Positions 8,913-19,000 of a stretch of 64,000 nucleotides of DNA are shown in pieces. The stretch comes from an uncultured Flavobacteriaceae bacterium. Its GTDB lineage: Bacteria > Bacteroidota > Bacteroidia > Flavobacteriales > Flavobacteriaceae. The DNA lies in NCBI GenBank assembly GCA_934675205.1, contig CAKUPQ010000005.1:36924-100923 (forward strand), in the 5' to 3' direction. The notes beneath the pieces were generated by a model. It worked only from the letters and a program-made list of their open reading frames with translations. It did not search any database and had not been told where the DNA came from. Made by a program: the position numbers and the translations under genes. How positions within the stretch are numbered: position 1 is the first letter of the stretch; each line of letters starts with the position of its first letter.

Positions 8913-9182
8913 AACAGAGAAAAATAATACAATTAGCAATGGGCAGGTTTTGCTAATATTTACAAAAATTTCAGCAATGCAAATGAATAAAAAATTAAAG
9001 AGCAAGAAAATCCGCTTTTACGCGACATGTGGCAGCACATTATTTTTGTTTGAAACCATTGGACTTGTTCCGTTTACAAGAGTTATTTTTATTAAATATT
9101 TAGATGCAGAGCATCCTATTTGAGTTCTGTCAGTAACGGATGAAATAGTAATGGACATAACTCACGATAATCGAGAACACCA
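8913..9182. other. Non-coding tail of cassette 1
   Basis: 270 bases between the cassette 1 gene and its attC. A weak frame on the + strand (8878-9123) overlaps the gene end and shows no recognisable protein features. I see no RNA fold or repeat that I can support; it may be remnant sequence of an earlier second gene. Confidence 0.4.
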
Positions 9183-9318
9183 GCCTATAACAGGCGTTTG
9201 GCTCAATGGCGGGTGACGTGGTTAATTGAACATTCTACCTCGCATCAACTTTTGTGGTGTATTGATAGTTTTCTGCTCCGAAATCCGCCACTGCGCCAAG
9301 CGCCAAAACGTTGTGCGT
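9183..9318 (+). repeat. attC-like site A (end of cassette 1)
   Basis: The left arm (9183-9207, GCCTATAAC then AGGCGTTTGGC and TGGCGG) pairs with the right arm (CCGCCACTGC, GCCAAGCGCC, AAAACGTT then GTGCGT, ending 9318). Unpaired bases are concentrated on one side, as in attC hairpins. The loop carries GTGACGTGGTTAATTG, almost repeated in the prophage site at 53209-53349. Confidence 0.65.
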
Positions 9319-9360
9319 CATTTTAAAAAAAAACGCTAAACAAAATTAAACATCAAAATA

Positions 9361-9819
9361 ATGATAAAAAAATGGTTAAAATTGTTTAAACAAAATAATA
9401 TCAAGATTGACCTTGATGTCATTAAAGAAGCCATAAAAGATTATAGAAGTGACGGAAAAGAATTGATGCGAAAACTTGCAGAAAAATACGGACTTGATAT
9501 TGAAAATGAAAAAGATTATGAAAAGTTAATCGCAAAAAACAACGAAGAAATACCTAGAAATGGAGAACTTTCGCAACGCTGGAATTATGCTTTTCACGGT
9601 TGTGAATGTGGATTTTATAATAAAAAACATAAACAACAAGTCGAAGTTGTATTAAGTAACCAACCTGAATTTGGACACATTGATTCTTGGTTTCTCTTAT
9701 CTTATATGCAATCAACTGAAAAATACAAAAAAGAAATAGAAGGAATTAATTGGCAACAACTTAAACCTTTAATTGAAAAGTTATATAAAACTGGTGAAAT
9801 TGAATCTGTAAATAAATAA
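9361..9819 (+). CDS. Hypothetical protein, cassette 2 (possibly DUF6896-like)
   Basis: 152 residues. The N-terminal 75 residues are helical and lysine-rich. The C-terminal half has a conserved-looking core with RWNYAFHGCECGFYN and VLSNQPEFGHIDSWFLLSYM, which reminds me of DUF6896; that match is from memory and unverified. Soluble, no signal peptide. It lies alone between the matching cassette boxes at 9310 and 9826, seven bases before the attC starts. Confidence 0.75.
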   Translation: MIKKWLKLFKQNNIKIDLDVIKEAIKDYRSDGKELMRKLAEKYGLDIENEKDYEKLIAKNNEEIPRNGELSQRWNYAFHGCECGFYNKKHKQQVEVVLSNQPEFGHIDSWFLLSYMQSTEKYKKEIEGINWQQLKPLIEKLYKTGEIESVNK

Positions 9820-9825
9820 AAACGA

Positions 9826-9917
9826 ACGCACAACAAGGGCTTTGCAAAATGGCGGGTTAAGTGATAATTGGAAGTTTTGTACTTCGTAATCCGCAAAAGT
9901 CCCAAAACGTTAGCGGT
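9826..9917 (+). repeat. attC-like site B (end of cassette 2)
   Basis: It opens ACGCACAAC (exact complement of the cassette start at 9310) and closes with CGTTAGCGGT. The arms AAGGGCTTTGCAAAATGGCGG and CCGCAAAAGTCCCAAAACGTT pair with small bulges. About 92 bp. Confidence 0.6.
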
Positions 9918-10069
9918 AATTTTCCATATAAACTTTAATAATGAATTATTTTGATAAAATTTCAATAAATTCAAAAATAGGAATTAAAGAGATTGTTGAA
10001 AAAATCACTAAAGACATTCAATAAAAAAACTACTACCAACAAAGGCTTGGTGAAATGCAGGGTTAAGTA
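9909..10069 (+). mobile_element. Chimeric, truncated third cassette with half an attC
   Basis: The start box GTTAGCGGT has no matching ACCGCTAAC. Instead CTACCAAC followed by AAAGGCTTGG and TGAAATGCAGGGTTAAGT (10033-10069) copies only the left half of a site like B. In between is a 27-codon frame (9941-10024, MNYFDKISINSKIGIKEI start) that looks like a gene stump. This suggests a deletion joining two cassettes and removing the right half of the last site. The remaining bases to the tRNA promoter (10070-10244) are AT-rich with nothing I can name. Confidence 0.5.
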
Positions 10070-10244
10070 CAAAAAAAGCTAAAGCAACAAAAAAATCTTT
10101 GTATTTACAAAAAAAACCTCTAATTGTGTAACTTGCTGTTAATTTAAAAATCAGATTTTCATAGAGTTATATTTTCGTAAAAAAATATTTTCTCAGATTT
10201 ATAAAAAAAACGCAACTATTTCTTGCAGAATCAAAAACCTGTTG

Positions 10245-10252
10245 TATATTTG
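10245..10252 (+). promoter_or_regulatory. tRNA-Val promoter -7 box
   Basis: TATATTTG, with a TTG at 10223-10225 at suitable distance for the -33 element, 15 bases before the tRNA 5' end. Confidence 0.6.
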
Positions 10253-10266
10253 CACTCACAAAACAA

Positions 10267-10341
10267 GGGCGATTAGCTCAGCTGGTTCAGAGCACCTCGT
10301 TTACACCGAGGGGGTCGGGGGTTCGAACCCCTCATCGCCCA
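10267..10341 (+). tRNA. tRNA-Val (anticodon TAC)
   Basis: Cloverleaf: acceptor GGGCGAT/ATCGCCC, D arm with AGCTCAGCTGGTTCAGAGC, anticodon stem CCTCG/CGAGG with loop TTTACAC (anticodon TAC), T arm GGGGGTTCGAACCCC. The 3' CCA is not encoded. The 3' end of the gene is the prophage attachment site: the last 16 bases are part of the 17-bp core repeated at 56051-56067, so integration leaves the tRNA intact. Confidence 0.97.
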
Positions 10342-10342
10342 C
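10326..10342 (+). repeat. attL core
   Basis: AACCCCTCATCGCCCAC, 17 bases covering the T-stem and acceptor end of tRNA-Val. Identical to 56051-56067. Confidence 0.93.
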
Positions 10343-10366
10343 TAAAACGGAAGTTTTAAAAAGCAT

Positions 10367-10412
10367 AAGCACACACTTCAGATGTAAAAGTCTGAAAATG
10401 TGTGCTTTTTGT
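10367..10412 (+). terminator. Terminator after tRNA-Val supplied by the prophage
   Basis: A long stem AAGCACACA / TGTGTGCTT, extended by TTCAGA / TCTGAA, is followed by TTTTTG. It replaces the original tRNA terminator, which prophage integration moved to 56081-56108. Confidence 0.7.
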
Positions 10413-10433
10413 TTGTTTTAAATTTTCGTAGTA

Positions 10434-11612
10434 ATGAAAGAGGAAGTATGTTTTGACACGAGGATTGACACGTATAAACTTTATGTGTCAATGAATGCAA
10501 GATTTGTTTTAAGAAAAGACTCCTGCAGGGATTTCCGTATGCCTGTGTACCTACATCTAACAGGTAACAAAAAACGGGAACGAATTTTTTTAGACCTATG
10601 GGTTGACAGCCGTCAATGGGACGAAAAAAATAACCGTCTGAAGAATACTAAAGAAAATTACGACTCTAATTTAATTTTGGAAAACGTAACTAAAAAGATT
10701 ACTTCTATAAAAACGAGTTATCGTTTAGCTGACAGAGTACTCACTCCTACTTTGCTTAAAAAAGAACTCAAAGAGAATTTACCCAGGGTGAATTTTGTGA
10801 GTTTCTGTAAATATTGTCTTGATGAAGAAAGACAATATATGAAGCCTGGTACTCAAAAGAAAAACGAAGCGGTATATCACAAGCTCTATAACTACAATGA
10901 TGAAATATTTTTTACGGAAATTACTCTGGAGTGGTTCAGAAAATACAGAACACACTTGAAACTGATCGGAAATAACAGCGTAACCATAAACGGAAATATT
11001 ATTATTCTAAAAAAATATTTGCGGAGAGCTCAAAAGTCCGGGATTAAATTAGTCATCGACCTTGATGATGTGGTTGGAGGAAGTACTAAGGGAAACAGGA
11101 ACTATCTTAATGTTATAGAGCTGAAGAAGTTTTATAACTACTACTTTAATGAGTTCATTCCCGAAAGCAGAAGACTCGCTTTAGGTTATTTCCTTTTTTC
11201 CTGCTTTACGGGTTTGCGGATTTCCGATGTGCAGAAAATCGAACGTAAAGAAGTTTTACATTGCGATTTTCAGTTTGTAACAACCAAAACCGAAAAATCG
11301 CAAAACATTGAGCTGAACCAAAAAGTAAAGGAACTTATCAAGCACGATGAAAATTTATTCAAAACTAAATTTACAGACCAATTTCTGAATAGAGAAATTA
11401 AAGGAATAGCTACCTATCTCGGAGTGCGTAAACATATTACGTTTCATGTTGCCCGACACACTTTTGCAACCTCTTTCCTCCGAGCTGGAGGAAAGGTGCA
11501 GAATTTACAAAAGCTTTTAGGGCACTCCGAAATAAAAGAAACGATGATATATGTTCACTTGGTTGAATCGGAAGCTAATACGGAAATTCACTTAATGGAT
11601 AATCTATTTTAA
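10434..11612 (+). CDS. int: Tyrosine site-specific integrase of the prophage
   Basis: 392 residues. N-terminal arm-binding region to about 105, SAM-like core-binding domain about 110-215 (FVSFCKYCLDEERQYMKPGT), catalytic domain after 225 with CFTGLRISDVQ (Arg near 262), HVARHTFATSFLRAGG (His-x-x-Arg near 338-341), LLGHSEIKETMIYVHL (His near 363, nucleophile Tyr near 372). It catalyses integration and excision at the tRNA-Val core 92 bases upstream. Its stop overlaps the stop of the convergent tail gene by nine bases. It lacks the extra motif-III patch known from IntI, so it is a phage integrase and not an integron integrase. Confidence 0.93.
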   Translation: MKEEVCFDTRIDTYKLYVSMNARFVLRKDSCRDFRMPVYLHLTGNKKRERIFLDLWVDSRQWDEKNNRLKNTKENYDSNLILENVTKKITSIKTSYRLADRVLTPTLLKKELKENLPRVNFVSFCKYCLDEERQYMKPGTQKKNEAVYHKLYNYNDEIFFTEITLEWFRKYRTHLKLIGNNSVTINGNIIILKKYLRRAQKSGIKLVIDLDDVVGGSTKGNRNYLNVIELKKFYNYYFNEFIPESRRLALGYFLFSCFTGLRISDVQKIERKEVLHCDFQFVTTKTEKSQNIELNQKVKELIKHDENLFKTKFTDQFLNREIKGIATYLGVRKHITFHVARHTFATSFLRAGGKVQNLQKLLGHSEIKETMIYVHLVESEANTEIHLMDNLF

Positions 11613-13514
11613 AGATTCCGTCTCGATTTCAGTTTCAAAAATATCTGATTCGATTTCGTTACGATTCAGTAATTTAATGATATGGTAATTTCCGTACGCA
11701 AATATTTTTTTACCTAATTTGTAAGCTACTTCAAACGGAGCTATAAAGCTCCATTTAAAACCAACTGAACGAATACGAAAATCAAACCAGCTGTTATAAA
11801 ATTTTTCGTGAACAGACGGAACCTGAAGTTCTGTTGTATTCCTTGTCAAATTCAAATCGTCCTGAAGACCGTCATATACCACGAACAAAGGTTTTGCATT
11901 ATCCTTTAAAAAAGAGTGAGCTGTCAAAACTCCTTTTCGGAAAGCTAAAGGTAAGGGTAAAGCATTAATGTTGATTTCGTTTGTTTTTTCGTCCGGGACA
12001 AACCCCTCGTTTAAAACACCACTCGAAGAATGGAACACAGGTAGGTAGTTGTACGTTTCTGAATCTACATCTTGAAATTTCAACAAAAAAGACATTCCTT
12101 TCTGAAACGACATCGTAGGTTTTGAAACTTGGTAGTCAGACAAATCAACTGTATCAAAAAAGTTAATTTGGTCCTCTACAAAATTCAACTGTATCTGATT
12201 TTCTTTAATTCCGATATCGAGATTAAACCAGTTTTTTAAGGTCGTTACCAAATCCCCAAAAGTCATATCCGGAACAGCTCTCGAAATATCTACTTTGTTT
12301 TCGTTGTTGATGGTCGGAATAACCTCTCCGTCTACTTCGTGAAGTGCTATCGGGTTTACCCAAAGAGTAGATACCTCCATTGTAATATTAGGATTCCCTT
12401 CTTTATAGTCGGATGTTTCAATCTCTAAAGTTATTTTATCTTCCAAAGATGAAACATCAGTATCTATTACTATGTCGATGTTAAAAGATTTGGGGTGTAT
12501 GTAAAACCCAGAGAACGAACCATAAGGTAAATAAAGGTTTCCCTGTTGTAAAATACTTCCGTTATAAGATATCTTATAGGTTATAGGTTTGTCAAAAAGC
12601 CAATCGGGTTTCCTTGGGTATTTCAAGTTTATTTTCCCGATGATTCTATACTTACCTTTTTCAGGAATAAGCACTTCTTTTTTATAATTCCTCCACGTGA
12701 AGTAAATTAAATTTGAAGCATAACCGGGTATAGGAATATTTTCTTCACTTACTACAAAGGTTTCATCAGCCTGTGAAATTTCCAAATCAATATGTTCAAA
12801 AACTTTTTCCTGGTAATAGTTTAACTCTGAATAAAGTAACACATTTTTAAATAAATCGTGCGTAATAAAGTTTCCCGAAAGAACATATCCTTCAGACTCA
12901 AACCCTGTTCTTAAAACGTGCAACAGGTATGGTAGAGGTTGCATTATGTTTCGGTTATAGATAATTTCCTCTTCTAAATCAACTTCATTTTCTATGAAAG
13001 CTCCCTCTTTATAGTTGTTGAGGATATTTTCAAAAGCAAACCAAATATCGTCTTCTTCAGGGTTCTCTATTTTATCCACGTGGATTTGAGGAAAATTATA
13101 ACTAACAGCTGGATACCCCTGTGTTATGACCGATTTTGCGTGTTGGTAAATATCCTCTACTTCAACCACTCCGAACGGAAGCTCCGAGAGTTTCTTGCTA
13201 AAGTTCGGGAACTCGTCAAAACCATAACGCAAAACACAACTCATTACATCTCCGGTTATTTCTTCAATTTCTAAAGAGGCTTTGCTCTTTGTGTCGTTGT
13301 GCCAATAACGTACTTCGAATAAATATTCTCCCGAAGAAATCAAATGTTCGTTGATAAAACCAAACATAACAGCCGATTCGTCATTAAGCCGAACATCAAA
13401 AGGCAGAGAAAACTTCGTGAAAATGCTGTCCGAAAACCAATGCGTTTGTTCAGTATCAGAAATTTTCAGACCCGAAAGGTCTAACTCGAAATTAGAGTGA
13501 GTGATTTTCCTCAT
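11604..13514 (-). CDS. Phage tail-associated structural protein (hypothetical)
   Basis: 636 residues from the ATG at 13514 (MRKITHSNFELDLSG); an upstream ATG at 13541 is possible. No domain recognised. The sequence is mostly beta-prone with many short aromatic strands and no signal peptide or helices. It is the last gene of the tape-measure unit (promoter at 20425-20462), after two other large beta proteins, a position typical for distal tail or baseplate proteins. It overlaps the preceding gene by 23 bases. Confidence 0.75.
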   Translation of the reverse strand: MRKITHSNFELDLSGLKISDTEQTHWFSDSIFTKFSLPFDVRLNDESAVMFGFINEHLISSGEYLFEVRYWHNDTKSKASLEIEEITGDVMSCVLRYGFDEFPNFSKKLSELPFGVVEVEDIYQHAKSVITQGYPAVSYNFPQIHVDKIENPEEDDIWFAFENILNNYKEGAFIENEVDLEEEIIYNRNIMQPLPYLLHVLRTGFESEGYVLSGNFITHDLFKNVLLYSELNYYQEKVFEHIDLEISQADETFVVSEENIPIPGYASNLIYFTWRNYKKEVLIPEKGKYRIIGKINLKYPRKPDWLFDKPITYKISYNGSILQQGNLYLPYGSFSGFYIHPKSFNIDIVIDTDVSSLEDKITLEIETSDYKEGNPNITMEVSTLWVNPIALHEVDGEVIPTINNENKVDISRAVPDMTFGDLVTTLKNWFNLDIGIKENQIQLNFVEDQINFFDTVDLSDYQVSKPTMSFQKGMSFLLKFQDVDSETYNYLPVFHSSSGVLNEGFVPDEKTNEININALPLPLAFRKGVLTAHSFLKDNAKPLFVVYDGLQDDLNLTRNTTELQVPSVHEKFYNSWFDFRIRSVGFKWSFIAPFEVAYKLGKKIFAYGNYHIIKLLNRNEIESDIFETEIETESLK

Positions 13515-15693
13515 TGTATTTTGAATTAATGTCAAACTCAACCATAAACCCTACCAATGTTCTTTCAGAATCCCAAAGCGTTTGCTTTTGTGCTTTCGGA
13601 ATAAGACTCATTAAAGGCTTTAAATTTTTATCTACTATCCATGCTTTTTTTGCAGTCGTAATATCAGATATTATTTCTGCATTGTCAGCGGTTATCCAGC
13701 CTGTGTCAATGAATATTTTAGAGTTTTTCTTCGTTGATAGCTTTTCGGCCACTTCAACCATATCAACCATTTTATTAAAAACAGAGTCCTGACTTTCTCC
13801 TTCAATTCTCAAAACCCCTGTAAACTCGTAACATCTGTGGAGTTTGTATTTGTCTTCCCACATTATAATGTGAGAGTAGTCTCCCTTCGGAAAACAAACA
13901 AAATCTTTTTGAGCCTCCATTCTAAACTCTTCTCCCGAAGTTGCTGCTGTAGATTTTATTTTAAACCTCAAAATATCTCCTTGTTTAATGTCGAAATCAC
14001 TTGCTTTGATTTTGAAAGAATTAACACCCAAACTAATAAAGTCAGCAAATAGAGATGAAGTAGGGTAAACCTTCGTTTCGTTTTTGTAGAGTTCGATTTC
14101 TGAGCTATTATGGTTAACAAAATTAACTATCATAACCGAATCCGGAGTAATTCGTTCTTTCAGAACTTTTTGCTCTAAAATAAAGAAACTCGAATTAGAG
14201 TTGTTTGGAGTTCTTCCTGCTATATATTTCAGTTCTTCTGATTGTATCTGACTAAAAGCCTCGTTTGTATTAAAATCTCTTTCGATGATATTTAGAAACG
14301 CAGTTGCATATCTATACTGTCTTCCTTGTTGGAAATTAGCAGAAAGCGTAGTCATTGCCCTATCAATGAATTTTCCAATATTGAATTTTGCTTTAGTTTT
14401 GAATATCGGAACTTTAAGTAAAAACGAAAAAGGTTTTGGAACGTTGCTGTAAAAGTCATAAACCTGTACATCTATCTTGCAGTCTAAAAAAACATTGTCC
14501 CGTACAGAACTATACTCTACAAACTTTTCGTCTAACGTAAAGTTATATTCGTCAAGCTCTATAGTATTAATGTGTTCTGTAACGTTATACTTAACCGTTA
14601 CCGAAGCCCCTGTGCTGTTCGGCTTCAGAAACCAAATAGAGCCTTGGTAAAAACCAACACCTATATTTTCGGAATTTAACGGAGTTATTTTGTATAAAAT
14701 AACTCCTCCCTCATTTGTTATAATTTCTTTTTCAAGCCATAAAGGCATCGTAACATCGAGAGCTTCAGAAGCTATTACCATAAGTTCTGCAGGTTCTGCC
14801 TCTTCCGTATATCTGATTGCTGAAAAAGAAAGTCCGGTAGGATCGGCAACAACCGAATTTTCGTCATCGACAGTATATTTTCGAAACTCTATATTTCCTT
14901 CAACTGTGTTTGTTGGAATAAAAACATCTGATGTATTAATATAACCCGAGTTGTCGAACAAAATAGGAAAATTAGAAATCGGAGACGGTGACGGAGTCAT
15001 TGAGAAATTTAAAGAAACCGAAACCGTTGCAGGTCCGGTGCCGATTGCATAATAAAAACCACTTGAATTAACACCTATCGTTACGTTTGAATCTTCCGAA
15101 TCAAGTATAGCAAAGCTGTGAGGTAACCAAATTCTCCAAAGAGAATTTCCCAACGCATAAATCTGCACCTCTTTAGCAGGAGGATGTACGGAGCTTCCGA
15201 GCCTGTACTTAAAAGAAAGGTCTTTCGGAAAAAAAGCGACTTCATTGGCTTGAAATTTATTCAAAAACACAGGTACACTAAACGTAGTTATTGTTTGAGA
15301 AGTTCCGTTTGCAAAATTTTTGTTTACGGTAAAAAACAAAGCGTTTAGATTAGAACCATAAGGCAAACTGTCTATCTCTTCCTGGTTGTAATTAAACGTA
15401 ATTGGAAGAAAGGTGTTATTTTCTATGATAGGAATAACCTGTGAAACAGTGATGAAACTTATAACAGGAGTAAGTGCTAATACGTTTACATTTAACGAAT
15501 AGCTCTCCGCATTGGAATCTTCAAGAGCCGTACCAAAAATATCCCTAACACGAATGTTTATAGTTTCAGAAACAGGAAATGGATCCCCTGCCCTGTAATT
15601 AACTTCTACGGGATATACATCTGAAGACCAGCCACCATATAGCACAACATCTTCTGTTTCTATATTTTCGGGTATGAATGAAAGAGGTATCAT
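13492..15693 (-). CDS. Large phage tail protein, Ig-like/beta-rich (hypothetical)
   Basis: 733 residues. The start at 15693 gives an ATGA overlap with the upstream stop, preferred over a start at 15729. The protein is beta-rich with sections resembling Ig-like modules (SETINIRVRDIFG, NVTIGVNSSGFYY, SVTVKYNVTEHINT) and no recognisable enzyme motif. Position after the tape measure suggests a distal tail or host-contact protein. Known function: none that I can assign. Confidence 0.75.
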   Translation of the reverse strand: MIPLSFIPENIETEDVVLYGGWSSDVYPVEVNYRAGDPFPVSETINIRVRDIFGTALEDSNAESYSLNVNVLALTPVISFITVSQVIPIIENNTFLPITFNYNQEEIDSLPYGSNLNALFFTVNKNFANGTSQTITTFSVPVFLNKFQANEVAFFPKDLSFKYRLGSSVHPPAKEVQIYALGNSLWRIWLPHSFAILDSEDSNVTIGVNSSGFYYAIGTGPATVSVSLNFSMTPSPSPISNFPILFDNSGYINTSDVFIPTNTVEGNIEFRKYTVDDENSVVADPTGLSFSAIRYTEEAEPAELMVIASEALDVTMPLWLEKEIITNEGGVILYKITPLNSENIGVGFYQGSIWFLKPNSTGASVTVKYNVTEHINTIELDEYNFTLDEKFVEYSSVRDNVFLDCKIDVQVYDFYSNVPKPFSFLLKVPIFKTKAKFNIGKFIDRAMTTLSANFQQGRQYRYATAFLNIIERDFNTNEAFSQIQSEELKYIAGRTPNNSNSSFFILEQKVLKERITPDSVMIVNFVNHNSSEIELYKNETKVYPTSSLFADFISLGVNSFKIKASDFDIKQGDILRFKIKSTAATSGEEFRMEAQKDFVCFPKGDYSHIIMWEDKYKLHRCYEFTGVLRIEGESQDSVFNKMVDMVEVAEKLSTKKNSKIFIDTGWITADNAEIISDITTAKKAWIVDKNLKPLMSLIPKAQKQTLWDSERTLVGFMVEFDINSKYNEENHSL

Positions 15694-16094
15694 AATAATA
15701 TTTCGGGTATTTGTGAATAATTCTGACAAGCTATGTTACTTTCCCAGACTACTTCAAGACCAATTTCATCTGTAAACCATATTTCGAGATAAAAGTCTGA
15801 AAAGTAAAAGAGTAGTCTGTTTTTGAAAAATACTGTGCCGGTACAATCAATACTTGAAAGAGGTATTTTTGTTAAATATTCAAAAAGTGCGGTATGATTG
15901 GTTATCAAAATAACCTGATTCGGAACTTCGGTTGTTTCTTCTTGCAAAAATGCAGAGGCACGACCCGACAAAATAATACTTTGTTCTATTCTTCCAAATT
16001 CCTTGGTTAAAAAGGTTAAAATCTTATCTATCACGAAATTCACGTTATTGTTGTCGAAAATAGTATTTTCAACGTAGCTAAATAATGGGTCCAT
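15690..16094 (-). CDS. Small phage tail protein (hypothetical)
   Basis: 134 residues, no domain recognised. It begins two bases after the tape measure stop and ends in an ATGA overlap with the next gene. Acidic N-terminal helix (MDPLFSYVENTIFDNN) and a beta C-terminus. By position it could be the distal tail or tail-tip connector; inference only. Confidence 0.7.
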   Translation of the reverse strand: MDPLFSYVENTIFDNNNVNFVIDKILTFLTKEFGRIEQSIILSGRASAFLQEETTEVPNQVILITNHTALFEYLTKIPLSSIDCTGTVFFKNRLLFYFSDFYLEIWFTDEIGLEVVWESNIACQNYSQIPEILL

Positions 16095-16095
16095 C

Positions 16096-19000
16096 TTATC
16101 CTATTTTACTGTTTTTTTCGACTTTTTCTAATTTGGTTGTTGCATCACGTAATTCACGTATGCTTTTGTAATCTTTTGATGACACTACGGCTGTAAGTCC
16201 CTTTTCTTCAATTTTTTCAAGGACCGAAGTTGTTCTGTTCAGAATTTCGTAAAACTGACTCATAAGCTCCTGAGTTTCTCTATTAGAGTCTGAAGAAGTA
16301 TTGTTTACAGGGATTTCAATTCTTTGTGTTTCCGGAGAGTAATATCCTCCTTCAAAACCTTTGATTCCCTGAAGCTGACGAACTAACGCATTACGAAGTT
16401 CCGGGTCAAGTTTTTTATACGTAGCAGAATCAATAACCATTTCAGGCTTACTACCTTCTCCTGCTAAAAAATAAGTTGGTTTATTAACCATTCCCGAACG
16501 AGTTTTACCTCCATATCCTGCCTTGAATACTTTTCCGTCCTGTTCACGCTTGATATAATCAGGATAAAGACCGTCTTCATAACCACGAGCCGGCAAGGGT
16601 TGTTTTCGGATAGTCATAATTTGTAATGCTCCCATAGCAGCGGTTAATCCTGCTAATACAAAACTCATAGGCGGAGCTTGCCCTAAAGCAGCAGTAACCC
16701 CACGTGCAGTATTGATAATGGCATTAACGACTGCCATATCTCTATCACGTTTAGCTTGTTTGTATTCAAGTTCTGCACGTTTTTTTGCTACATCGTCTTC
16801 AAGGGCTTCAACTCCTCTTTTGTATTGAACCTGATTGATGTAGCCTTGGTCTAACTGCTGTTTTAGTTTTGCTTTTCTTTTGTCTAATCCTGATTCGTAC
16901 TTCCGTAGCGAAGCATTTTCAGAGGCAGTTACGTAAGCGTTGTACTGACCCCACGCATTTTGCATTGCAGAAACCGCAAAATTTACTGCTCCCAGTTGAG
17001 ATTCAAGGGTTTTCAGATTTTCAAAAGTTTTAACCCATTGGTCAACCGTAAATCCTAAAACATCAGCATCTCCGAAAGCTCCCAAAGCAGCACTTCCGAA
17101 ATCGGATTTTTCATCATCTCCGTTTTGGAGCTTGTTTTTTGCTTCCCCAACCTTTGCAACTGCTTTTTCTAAAAATTCAATCTGTTGAGTCAGATTTTCT
17201 TTTTGTTCGTCAGTAAGAATATTGAAATCAATACCTAAAGTATTCGGAACACCGGCTACAACATTTTTATATTGCTCAATTTGAGTAAGTAAAAATTCTT
17301 CCTGTGCTTTGAGTTCTCCTTCTTCGTATTCTCTTTTTAGTTCGGCTTTCGCTTTTTCGAGAGTATTAATAGAAGAAAGCTCCTTTTCGGAAAGAAAACC
17401 TCTTAACCTTTCTTTTGCTTCATCGAGTGAGGAAATGCCATTTATTTCGTTTAAATGTTCGGTTTCCCGAATTAGCTTTTCACGATTGTATTGACTCTCT
17501 AAATTCTTGATTGCTTCAGTAAAGAATTTCTCCTGAATGGTAGCAAGATTCAGATTGTGAATATACTCATCGTTTTCGATTCTGCTGTTTATAGCTTGGT
17601 TTTTTGAAACCCAAACCTCTTTTTGCTCTACCCAAAAAGAACGCTCTTTGTTGGATAAGCCTGTATCTTCCGATTTGTCTTGAGCTTTTTGGATTTCTGC
17701 TTCATCAATAAGTTGAGCTTTTAAATCACGGATTTTTCGTTGATGATTCTCCTTGAGAATATCACGTTCTTTTTCATATCCGTGTTCCAAAATAGAAAGC
17801 TCGTCATCTTTAGCATCATCTTGCAGTTTTGACAGCTCTGCTCGTTGTCTTTTTAAATCTTCAAGGAGTTTTTGAAATTCTGCTTCGCGTTTTTCACGGG
17901 CTTTTTTGGCTTTGTCGTCTTCTCCTGTTTCTTCTTCCTCATCGTCTGTAGTTTCAGAGTCGAGATATAATTCAGCATTTTTTTGAATAAAGTCTGCCTG
18001 AAGCTTATTTAGTTTCTCTTGTTCTGTCTCAACAGCTGAAATTCCTTTTTTATAGGCATTATATCGTCTTGCATAATCAGATGCGATTCTGTGGAAGAAA
18101 ATTTCCTCAGCTGCGGTCACGTCATTTTCTTTTTCTTTAAGTCTTTGTTCAATATCATAGGCAGCTTGTAGATCTACTTCATTAAATCCTAACATATTTT
18201 TATTATGTTCCTCATTTCCGAGAGCGTCTATTTTTTTCTGAGCCAATGCGGATTGTTTAGATTCAAAAGCCTGCATCATTGCTTTTTTGCTCAATGATTC
18301 AATATACTTATTAATTGAAGCTGTTGCCTCCTTGGTTCTGATGTTTTCTAAATTGAGATGTCCAAGATATTCCGGAGAAATTTCGTTTAGTTTTTTAATG
18401 GCCAGCAGTCGCTGTTCTTTCGACTTCGTTTCGTCTTGAGCTATTGATAATAAACTTTTAAGTTGATTTTTTTCTCCTTCAATTGAAGCTGTTGCTTCTC
18501 TTCTTATGTTGTTTAACATAGTTTGAGAATCAACAACTTTTTCGGTTTCCTTGCCAAACAGCTTCATAGCTCCAACAACAGCAACTATTGCAGCCAATAA
18601 AAGGCCAAAAGGATTTGCTTTAATTACGCTATTCATTACACGAAGTGCTTGTGTAGCTCCTTTCACATTCCCTGACAACAGCATTGTGATAGCAGCCCAA
18701 GCCTGTGTTCTTAAAATTGCTCCTGCTTCTATAACAGCTCGTGCTTTGGCCGCTACATTATACAATAACGTGGCCTGTGTGTTTCTTGTACTCCACAATG
18801 TGGCTAACTTCAAACCTGCATTATACGAGAGAATTGTAGCTGTTAGAATTAATAATACTTTCGTAATGGTTATTACTGTATTTCTCCATTTTTTTTGCTC
18901 CTCATCTGTTGCTTCGGTTGCTCCGATAAGTAAAGCAAATTTATCAACCACATTTGCCAACCAATTGATAAAGCTTTCGGAACTAAACCACCCCATTACG

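Larger units (their letters stand above)
8333..10069 (+). mobile_element. Integron-like gene cassette array next to tRNA-Val, no integrase seen
   Basis: Two complete cassettes and one chimeric remnant, each ending in a long imperfect palindrome whose outer boxes end in AAC and begin with GTT. Cassette 1 starts GTTATAGGC (8333) and its palindrome opens with the exact complement GCCTATAAC (9183). Cassette 2 starts GTTGTGCGT (9310) and closes with ACGCACAAC (9826). This pairing within a cassette is what integron attC biology predicts. The remnant starts GTTAGCGGT (9909) but ends at an unrelated box and half a site (10033-10069). Genes and sites share the + orientation. It would be classed as a CALIN (attC cluster lacking an integron integrase). 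Confidence 0.6.

Noticed and set aside
8878-9123. 81-codon plus-strand frame after the cassette 1 gene
   Set aside because: Overlaps the preceding gene end, has no recognisable protein features or initiation signal; treated as chance.
10434-11612. Integrase next to the flanking array as an integron integrase (IntI)
   Set aside because: Its domain layout is that of a phage/conjugative-element tyrosine recombinase beside its own tRNA attachment site; the extra IntI-specific segment is not seen.
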